DNA of 11,735 nucleotides, taken from Bacteroidota bacterium (GTDB taxonomy: Bacteria > Bacteroidota > Ignavibacteria > SZUA-365). Both the position numbers and the translations under genes were made by a program. Each line of letters starts with the position of its first letter. Position 1 is the stretch's first letter. The notes under the pieces are model-generated. The model did no database searches and was not told the origin of the DNA. It saw only the letters and a program-made list of their open reading frames with translations. Positions 1 to 6,378 of the stretch are shown here, piece after piece. The stretch lies in assembly GCA_018224415.1 (NCBI GenBank), contig JAGTUZ010000115.1:1-11735 (forward strand), in the 5' to 3' direction.

Positions 1-1587
1 ATCAACCACTTGTAACTCCCCGAAGGTGGCTTCCACGCCGCCCTTGAACTTGTTGGTTTCCGAGAAGTTGCTCGTGAGGTCGGCTTTCAGCGTGTAGTTG
101 ATGGCGTGGTGGTCGTGCCAGGTGAAGCCGTTGCCGACGTCCCAGAAACCGTCACCGGGAATCACACCGACGTTCTCGCTTTCTTCGTTGTAGTAGTCGA
201 CCGGGAAGGTGATCAGGTCCTTGGGTTCTTCGTACTCCGTCCAGTCCTTGCCGTTGGCATCGGCACGCAGGTTCGTGAAGAAGCGACTGAGCTTGACTTC
301 GTAGAAGGTCGCGTTGCTGACGGTGTGCGTCCAGCTCAGTGTATGGAAGATCGTGTTGTGTGTATAGGTGTTCGCATCGTCGAGGATGTTCTGGAATTCG
401 TACTGGTAGCCGGGACTTGGCTCGACGTACTCGAGATTGGTCTGCAGCGACTGTGAGTTCTGGTTGATGCTCACCGATTGATTGTACGAATACCGCAGCT
501 TCATGGTGGGGGAGAACGCCCAGGTCATTTTCCCGAGCCAGAACCAGTTGTTGTCCTGCTTGGGTGCGAAACTCGTTCCGCCGAACGTGGACGAGTGGAG
601 CTGCGACGCCTTCACCTCACGATAGTCTCCCGTCGGCCTGCCGTCGCGGATGATCGGTGTGAGGCGGGTGAAGCCGTCACTGAAGCCGGCGTAGAGATTG
701 CCGAAAAATGAAATCGTGCCCGGCAGGTCGATGCCCATCATCGGCAGAAGGAACGAGGTCAGCGGCTCGGGACCGCCGAGGGATGCCTCGGTGATGTCGG
801 AATTCCAGCTGGAGCGCGTCTCGCTGTTGAAACCGAAGTTGTCGCGCTTGTGCGCCATGTAGAAGGTGTATCGCTCGGTGGCTTCCTTGGTGGTGACATT
901 CACGATGCCGGAGGTGGCCTGTCCGTATTCCGCGTTGAAGCCGCCGGTGATGACTTCGAGTTGCTGGATGGATGCGGCGCTGAGCTGCAGTCCGAAACCG
1001 GTGCCGGCGAGCGGATCCTGCACGGAGATGCCGTCGAGCAGGAAGGCGTTTTCATAGGCGCGGCCGCCGCGGATGTGGATGCCCTCGTCCGATCTGACCA
1101 CGCCGGTCTGCTGGGCGACGACGTCGGTCACGTTTTCGATCACGGCCACCTCGATATCCTCGGCTGTCATCGTGCGCGAACTTGAGGTCTCTTCGATGTC
1201 GAGCAGCGGCTTCTGACCGATGATCACCACTTCCTCTCCGAGCGAGAGGATCGCTTCCTCCATCTTGAAATCGAGACGCAGGGTTTCTCCGGCCTTGACG
1301 TTCATTCCCGTCTTCTGGATTTTCTTGTACCCGATGAATGAAAGCTCGAGCGTGTACTGACCGGGATTCACCTCGCGGATGGTAAAGCGTCCGTTGACAT
1401 CGCTGGCCGCGCCGTAATAGGTGCCCTTGACCAGCACGTTGACGCCGATCAGCGTCTCGCCGTTGGCGGCATCGGTGATGACACCCGTGATGGTTGCCTT
1501 CTCCTGCGCATACGCCCGCGGCATGGCGGAAAGGAGAATGAGGAGCAGAATACCGTATCGGATGAGTGTTCTGTTTCGGGAGACCAT
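1..1587 (-). CDS. TonB-dependent outer-membrane receptor with carboxypeptidase-regulatory-like N-terminal domain (partial, C-terminus outside window)
   Basis: This encodes the first 529 residues of an outer-membrane active transporter; the rest lies beyond the left edge. Residues 1-27 form a signal peptide ending AYA before QEK. Residues about 30-118 are a CarboxypepD_reg-like beta-sandwich (ITGVITDAANGETLIGVNV, then SDVNGRFTI and LSFIGYKKI). EEVVIIG near residue 120 sits where a TonB box is expected. Residues about 140-235 are the plug, with IHIRGGRAYENAFLLDGISV, then LEVITGGFNAEYGQATSGIVNV. After that come alternating aromatic beta-strands of the barrel. The fold follows from family knowledge; the substrate is unknown. 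The ATG follows the lipoprotein TAA with no intervening base and no visible Shine-Dalgarno, suggesting translational coupling. Family assignment is firm. A peptide or oligosaccharide substrate, SusC/RagA-like, is only a possibility, since no SusD homologue is present in the window. Confidence 0.93.
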   Translation of the reverse strand, partial: MVSRNRTLIRYGILLLILLSAMPRAYAQEKATITGVITDAANGETLIGVNVLVKGTYYGAASDVNGRFTIREVNPGQYTLELSFIGYKKIQKTGMNVKAGETLRLDFKMEEAILSLGEEVVIIGQKPLLDIEETSSSRTMTAEDIEVAVIENVTDVVAQQTGVVRSDEGIHIRGGRAYENAFLLDGISVQDPLAGTGFGLQLSAASIQQLEVITGGFNAEYGQATSGIVNVTTKEATERYTFYMAHKRDNFGFNSETRSSWNSDITEASLGGPEPLTSFLLPMMGIDLPGTISFFGNLYAGFSDGFTRLTPIIRDGRPTGDYREVKASQLHSSTFGGTSFAPKQDNNWFWLGKMTWAFSPTMKLRYSYNQSVSINQNSQSLQTNLEYVEPSPGYQYEFQNILDDANTYTHNTIFHTLSWTHTVSNATFYEVKLSRFFTNLRADANGKDWTEYEEPKDLITFPVDYYNEESENVGVIPGDGFWDVGNGFTWHDHHAINYTLKADLTSNFSETNKFKGGVEATFGELQVVD

Positions 1588-3057
1588 TTACTGCACGCCG
1601 AATTCGTTGCGGAACACCAGATGAATCAGCTCGCCGACGTTCCCTGCGCCATCGAAGCGATGGAGGGGAATGCCGAAAAGCACGAAGCGGCTGTCGCCAC
1701 TGCGGACGCCCACGACAGGCTGTCCTTCCCATCGCGTGCTGGCCTCGAAGCGGTAGAGGTTGCGCGCGTTGATCTTGCGGAACATGTTGCGGATGAAGGC
1801 GACCGGGACTCCCTGTGTATCTCGCACCAGTGTGGGATAGCCTGGGCTTTCGCTATCGGTTTCGACCTTCGTGCCGGAAGGCACGAAGCGGATGGACTCG
1901 GGACTCAGACTGTCGATCGGCGCATAGTCGGTGATTCCGCCACGCGGATCGATGGCGCTCTCCGGAAAAGCCGCAGTATAAAAAACACGTCCGCCGCTGC
2001 GCTGGTACTCCGGAAGTGCGACCTGGGCCACGTCGATCGTCGGGTCGTTGTCGGTGTACCAGAGCACGTATTTGAACAGCTTGAGCGTTTCGATGAACGT
2101 TGGATTCGTGTACGGCGGCAGGTACTTGCCGCGTGTGGTCGAATTCGCGCCTGTCTTGATGTCGAAGACGTTCGCTCCGGCGAAGCGACCGCCGAACAGC
2201 GTATCGACGATGCCACGGTAAAAGGAGGCGGAAACGTCGGAGGGTCCGTAGTCGTCGACGATGAGCAGGTCGGTTTTTGGCTCCTTTACGTACCATACCC
2301 CGGAACTGTCCGGCATCCGGATGATGCGGCTGCTGGCCCCGGCGATGTCGACCGCACGCAGATAGAAGGCGTTGTCGCCTTCGCCAAGGCCGTCGGAGGC
2401 ACGCAGTGTCAGGAAGGTCGTCCCGGGGGACAACGATTTCCACGATGCGGGATTCAACGTGTCGTTCAGCGCGTATTGGTACTCCCGTATGGTCTCGTCG
2501 CCGTCGAGGTCGCTGCCGGTCCAGCTGAACGACGCGATGGTGAACGTGGTGTCGGGGATCTCGGATCCCTGCGAGAAACGGACCACGGGGGGCGAATTCT
2601 CGATGGGGTAACCGAGACTCGCAGGAGTCGGATCCGCGAGTCCGAGATCGATAAACGGCTCGCCGCTGTCGTACCGTCCGTTGCCGTTGCTGTCGGTGTA
2701 CGGCTCGGCTCCGTAGGGACCATCGCCGTCCCAGCGCCCGTTGCCCTGATCGTCGATGGCACGCACGAAAAAGGTGTATGCCGTATCGCTGCCGGACAAC
2801 GACAGCGCAAAGACGCTGTCGTTCTTCGTGGTGAACGTCCAGTCGATATTGTCGAAACTGATCTGGTATCCCGCCACGAAGCCGTCGGGGTCGTCGCCCC
2901 ACCAGTGGATGTGTTGCCGGCTGGTGGTCGTCCGCAGTTCTCCGTCGGGCGAAAGAGAGATGGACGTTTCCGGCGGAAGGTTCGACCGCGGATCGTCGGG
3001 CGTTTCCGCACAGGCCACCAATAGCAGCGCCGCAAGGGAAATGAAAATGGTACGCAT
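1588..3057 (-). CDS. Surface or periplasmic lipoprotein with fibronectin-like domains and a C-terminal amidotransferase-like fold
   Basis: The product is 489 aa. MRTIFISLAALLLVAC is a type II signal peptide with lipobox L13-V14-A15-C16, and C16 is the only cysteine in the protein. Residues about 28-105 and 155-250 look like fibronectin/Ig-type beta domains (each has a WxGxDxDG-like turn and a Y/F-x-RAxD strand). Between them lie two calcium-loop-like motifs, at about residues 102-113 and 122-133. The C-terminal half (about 262-489) resembles a class I glutamine-amidotransferase/ThuA-like Rossmann fold: DLLIVDDYG, then KYVLWYTDND, then YQRSGGRVFYTA. It has no nucleophilic cysteine, so a binding or structural role is more likely than catalysis. 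I chose the ATG at 3057 because it puts the signal peptide at the N-terminus; ATG 3072 and TTG 3093 are in-frame alternatives. It lies 47 nt after the protease gene and abuts the receptor gene, suggesting a partner of that receptor. The exact function is not recognised. Confidence 0.88.
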   Translation of the reverse strand: MRTIFISLAALLLVACAETPDDPRSNLPPETSISLSPDGELRTTTSRQHIHWWGDDPDGFVAGYQISFDNIDWTFTTKNDSVFALSLSGSDTAYTFFVRAIDDQGNGRWDGDGPYGAEPYTDSNGNGRYDSGEPFIDLGLADPTPASLGYPIENSPPVVRFSQGSEIPDTTFTIASFSWTGSDLDGDETIREYQYALNDTLNPASWKSLSPGTTFLTLRASDGLGEGDNAFYLRAVDIAGASSRIIRMPDSSGVWYVKEPKTDLLIVDDYGPSDVSASFYRGIVDTLFGGRFAGANVFDIKTGANSTTRGKYLPPYTNPTFIETLKLFKYVLWYTDNDPTIDVAQVALPEYQRSGGRVFYTAAFPESAIDPRGGITDYAPIDSLSPESIRFVPSGTKVETDSESPGYPTLVRDTQGVPVAFIRNMFRKINARNLYRFEASTRWEGQPVVGVRSGDSRFVLFGIPLHRFDGAGNVGELIHLVFRNEFGVQ

Positions 3058-3104
3058 TGGGGTGTCAGTCATCCGGTACACGTTGATTGGCAAAAAGATG
3101 GTGC

Positions 3105-6100
3105 TTATTTCATGAGATGCATGGGACGCGTCCGCACGCTGCCGTTTGCCTGGATGCGTGCGAAGTAGATGCCGGAAGGCATGAGTGTCCCGGAAGGCAT
3201 GAGCATGCCGGCGGTGGCACGTCCGTTCCAGATGGCGAGATGCGACCCCGCGTCACGCCAGCCGTCGACGAGTGTCGCGACGTGACGGCCGAGTGCGTCG
3301 TGCACGGTCAGTGTGACGGTGCTGCCCGCGGCAAGTTCGTAGCGAAGCGTGGTCGAGGGATTGAACGGATTCGGATAATTCTGATCCAGGAGCACGCCTT
3401 CCGCCGCGGCCGGGGGAGGAGAGACGGACACGGGACGCTGTCCGCTCCGAAACCAGAGCGGCCAGATGCCGCCTGCGATGAACCCCTGTGGATTACCGCT
3501 CGCCGTGACTCCGTCTTCTCTCATCGACACGTTGTAGATCACATCGAGGGTCTGATCACTGTAGACGAAGGACAGCAATCCGTCCGTGGCAGAGTAATTC
3601 GGAAACCCGACGGTGTTGCCGGGAAGCTGCGCGACGGGCTTGGGTTCGCCGTCGAGGAAGTCCAGCGCATAAACAAATGCTTCACCGTCGAGCGGGAATT
3701 GTGCGTCGAACGCGATGACGGTCGGCTTGGTCTTGGCAAACGTGGGATTGCCCAGGTTCATTCCGGGATCCTGCGGGAATATCCGCTCCATATGGCCGCT
3801 GCCGTAAGCGTCGGCGGTGCGATCCCAGACATCCATGATATTAATATCCCAGAATCCGTAGGAGGAGCCACCCACTTCGAACTCGTTGTAGGTATCGAAA
3901 AGCAGTCGCTCGCCGTCAAGAGCGAATTCCATGGCATCGACGAAGCGGGCCGCATTCGGTACCGGATCGTCGGTGTAGTTCGGTGTGATGACTTCGAAGG
4001 ACTTCGCGACGGGAGCGGGACCGGAGAGATCGATGATATAAATCTGGGGATTGAGGCTGATGGTTGTGACCGCGAGACGGTTCTGGTCGCGGCTCAGGGC
4101 GATCGAATTCCAGATACCGGAATTGTCGAGCACCTGCTCGTTCGGGTCGCCGACGAGCGAGATAGCGTGGATGTTGAACGCGTCGCTCACGAAGACAGCC
4201 ACACTGCCGTCGTCGGAGATGCTCGGTCGGCTCCACACGCCAGTGAATGATACCGAGCGGAAATCCTGGTCGCCGGTGGCAGGTGGGACCGCGATCCAGA
4301 GCGGGGCGGGAAACGAGGGATCGGTGTTGGTGAACAGCATACGGTCGATCCCTTCGACGGGCGACCAGTCGTCCGGCCGGTCGCTGCCTGTGCCGTCGGT
4401 GATCCCGACTGCATCGCAGGCTGTGGCGCAGGCGTCGGCCTCTGCAGACCCATACAACTCCTGCGCCGACCGGATGATTGCCAATCGATAGTCGATGAAC
4501 TGTGACTGCCGCGTGAGCTTGGTGGTCAGGGCATGGTAGAAAATCCGTTCGGCCTTCTCCCTGCCGATTTGCTGCGCCAGCAGATAGGCGCTGTGGTTGA
4601 CAATGCCGCTGTTCACATGCACACCGCCATTGTCCACCGACTCGGGAAGGTTCTGGTATTCATCCATGTGTTTCGGCTGCCAACCGGCTTTCCCGGGGGA
4701 CGCGGAATTGTGAGGGTCCTCCATGCTGCGCATCGCACCGCCCGGAAACTCCTCCGATGTTTTCGTCACATCTTCCGCGAGTTGCCAGTCGTCGCGGTCA
4801 ACCATGGCCGCGAAGATGTCGCTGAAGGCCTCGTTCAACGCGCCGCTCTGGCCGATGTATTCGAGTCCCGCACTATGTTCGGTCACCCCATGTGTCATCT
4901 CGTGTGCGGCGATGTCCAGGGCCTTCGCAAGCGGAGTGAAAAACTGATTGCCATTTCCGTACGCCATGAGGCGGCCGTTCCAGAAGGCGTTGTCCATTCC
5001 CGCGCCGCCGCTCGTGACATTCACGATGGAGAGGATGCTGCTGCCATTGTCGTCGATGGAGTTTCGTCCGTGAGTGCCTCGGAAATATTCGTAGACGATT
5101 CCTGCATGGTGATGCGCCGAGACGGAGGAGGCATCTGCCCAGGTGTTGTCGGCGGACTGGAAATGCGCCACGAGCTGGAGATCGCTGTTGTTTGCATTCA
5201 GCGTTGTGATGGTCCCGAACGTACGGTCGGGAAACACCGAACCGGCTGCGACGAACATGGCCCGCGACGCGTCGATCAGGTAATTGCTGCCCTGGTGCAG
5301 GTAGGTGTCGATGGTCTGCTGTGTTCCATGCAGATCCGTTGCTGTGGCCTTTTGCGGACCGTCCGCGCAGACGGCGTTGAAGGCGCGGATGACGCTGCCG
5401 TCGGCCGCGTCCACCATCACCTGCCACCGTTCCAGGAGATTCGGATGCAATTCCACGTTGTATGCGGCGCGTAGACGCGCCCCCTCGTCATACCAGCAGC
5501 GCTCGGCTGTGGCGACGCCGTCTCCTTCCAGGAGAAAGGGCGGCAGGGAAGGGGTTTCTCCGGCGCTGCGTCCGTCGATTGCGTGACGTGCCGCTGCAAT
5601 GGCGTCATCGGACTGCAGTTCGAAACTTCCAACGCCGGGAAGGACATCCGGGACGATGCGCCCCATAAACAGGTCCAGGTCACCGTTGGGACGGATACCA
5701 AACACCATTTCCTTGCCATGGATGGGAATACCGTCGCGAAGTTGCTGGTAGCGAAGATGGGTCCGTCCGGTTTCGTCACGACGATCGGAGGACAGGACGA
5801 CGGTTTCATCCCCTGCCTGCATACCCAGCAACGGCGAGAAGGCGGCAAGAAAAGCCCGAACCGTGGCGTGATGGGGATTACCGGCTGCAAGCGTGCTGTG
5901 GGATCGTTGAAGCGGTTGTCCCTCGATGAATATCGGGGTCTTGCGATCGTCCCAGCGCACGGTGAGGTCCGGAGTGTGTTGTCCGAGCACATCGTATGCG
6001 ATGATCTGCTCCACAGTCAATCCCTGCCCACGGATGTCGGCATTCCTGTGAAGGATATCGTTGGATTCCTGCCACTGTGCGAAACGCTTGCCAACGGCTA

Positions 6101-6263
6101 CCGTCGACGAGACGGTCACCTCATGTCGATGCGCCTCGATCACCTTACGTTTGAACGCACTGCCGCCTGTTGCGGCGGCCTGGGCGAACGCACCCGACGG
6201 CGGCAGCAGCAGGGCGAGGAGCAGGAGGACAAATGTCGAATGGTGGCGCTGGAGGGAACGCAT
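3105..6263 (-). CDS. Secreted thermolysin-family (M4) zinc metalloprotease with beta-propeller-like domain and T9SS sorting tail
   Basis: The product is 1052 aa and cleaves proteins outside the cell. Residues 1-27 are a signal peptide (AFA before Q). Residues about 85-205 are the FTP propeptide (YQQLRDGIPIHGKEMVFGI), followed by a PepSY-like segment to about 300. The M4 catalytic domain spans about 305-622. HEMTH at 454-458 supplies zinc ligands H454 and H458 and catalytic E455. E478 in GALNEAFSD is the third ligand, and H549 in VHVNSGIVNHSA matches the thermolysin active-site histidine. The zinc site is therefore intact. Residues about 640-945 contain repeated SxDGxxxxFxS-type strands of a TolB/PD40-like propeller. 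A Pro-rich linker leads to the sorting domain from about 958 (LLDQNYPNPFNPSTTLRYEL to MHLMK). The ATG at 6263 has GGAG six bases upstream; an in-frame TTG at 6302 lacks support. It begins after the terminator of the upstream gene and probably leads the transcript into the lipoprotein and receptor genes. Confidence 0.95.
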   Translation of the reverse strand: MRSLQRHHSTFVLLLLALLLPPSGAFAQAAATGGSAFKRKVIEAHRHEVTVSSTVAVGKRFAQWQESNDILHRNADIRGQGLTVEQIIAYDVLGQHTPDLTVRWDDRKTPIFIEGQPLQRSHSTLAAGNPHHATVRAFLAAFSPLLGMQAGDETVVLSSDRRDETGRTHLRYQQLRDGIPIHGKEMVFGIRPNGDLDLFMGRIVPDVLPGVGSFELQSDDAIAAARHAIDGRSAGETPSLPPFLLEGDGVATAERCWYDEGARLRAAYNVELHPNLLERWQVMVDAADGSVIRAFNAVCADGPQKATATDLHGTQQTIDTYLHQGSNYLIDASRAMFVAAGSVFPDRTFGTITTLNANNSDLQLVAHFQSADNTWADASSVSAHHHAGIVYEYFRGTHGRNSIDDNGSSILSIVNVTSGGAGMDNAFWNGRLMAYGNGNQFFTPLAKALDIAAHEMTHGVTEHSAGLEYIGQSGALNEAFSDIFAAMVDRDDWQLAEDVTKTSEEFPGGAMRSMEDPHNSASPGKAGWQPKHMDEYQNLPESVDNGGVHVNSGIVNHSAYLLAQQIGREKAERIFYHALTTKLTRQSQFIDYRLAIIRSAQELYGSAEADACATACDAVGITDGTGSDRPDDWSPVEGIDRMLFTNTDPSFPAPLWIAVPPATGDQDFRSVSFTGVWSRPSISDDGSVAVFVSDAFNIHAISLVGDPNEQVLDNSGIWNSIALSRDQNRLAVTTISLNPQIYIIDLSGPAPVAKSFEVITPNYTDDPVPNAARFVDAMEFALDGERLLFDTYNEFEVGGSSYGFWDINIMDVWDRTADAYGSGHMERIFPQDPGMNLGNPTFAKTKPTVIAFDAQFPLDGEAFVYALDFLDGEPKPVAQLPGNTVGFPNYSATDGLLSFVYSDQTLDVIYNVSMREDGVTASGNPQGFIAGGIWPLWFRSGQRPVSVSPPPAAAEGVLLDQNYPNPFNPSTTLRYELAAGSTVTLTVHDALGRHVATLVDGWRDAGSHLAIWNGRATAGMLMPSGTLMPSGIYFARIQANGSVRTRPMHLMK
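3172..3207 (-). repeat. In-frame 18-bp tandem duplication inside the protease sorting tail
   Basis: The 14-base string CCGGAAGGCATGAG occurs at 3172-3185 and again at 3190-3203, a period of 18 bases. In the protein it produces LMPSGT then LMPSGI, inserting six residues just before the conserved GIYFARI strand of the sorting domain. The reading frame is kept. Confidence 0.85.
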
Positions 6264-6269
6264 CTCTGG

Positions 6270-6275
6270 CTCCGG
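6270..6275 (-). promoter_or_regulatory. Shine-Dalgarno site deciding the protease start
   Basis: CCGGAG on the minus strand ends 6 bases before the ATG at 6263. It favours this ATG over the in-frame TTG at 6302, which has no such site and would add 13 residues ahead of the signal peptide. Confidence 0.65.
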
Positions 6276-6332
6276 GGATCGTGGGACGGGAAAGTGTATC
6301 AACGGTGTGACGCAGTGGCTGCCTGTCCGATG

Positions 6333-6372
6333 AAAAAATAGGGGGCAGGCGGAAGAGTATTCCGCCTGCCCC
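6333..6372 (-). terminator. Intrinsic (Rho-independent) terminator
   Basis: Read on the minus strand, a perfect 13-bp GC-rich stem (arms at 6360-6372 and 6342-6354, core GGGGCAGGCGGAA) closes a 5-base loop. It is followed after two bases by a run of six T. It begins 6 nt after the TGA of the modular secreted protein. No T-run follows in the plus direction, so it serves the minus strand. It separates that gene from the protease gene downstream. Confidence 0.9.
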
Positions 6373-6378
6373 GTTGTA

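Noticed and set aside
1621..3024. 467-codon open frame on the plus strand opposite the lipoprotein gene
   Set aside because: Its composition is rich in Arg, Val, Gly, Asp and Glu, with no signal, domain or ribosome site. It mirrors a clear lipoprotein gene and is expected from GC-rich codon bias.
1..3057. SusC/SusD-type polysaccharide utilisation pair
   Set aside because: The lipoprotein shows no SusD-like helical (TPR) features and there is no glycoside hydrolase or sugar-pathway gene in the window.
3087..4250. 387-codon plus-strand frame opposite the end of the protease gene
   Set aside because: It is antisense to the propeller region and sorting tail, with no supporting start site or domain.
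4533..5474. 313-codon plus-strand frame opposite the protease catalytic domain
   Set aside because: The minus strand here contains the intact HEMTH zinc site and partner residues, so this is an antisense shadow.
6264..6332. Possible promoter for the protease gene (TTGATACACTTTC)
   Set aside because: It has no TTTG box at the proper distance and the second box has the wrong spacing, so it is not supportable as a feature.
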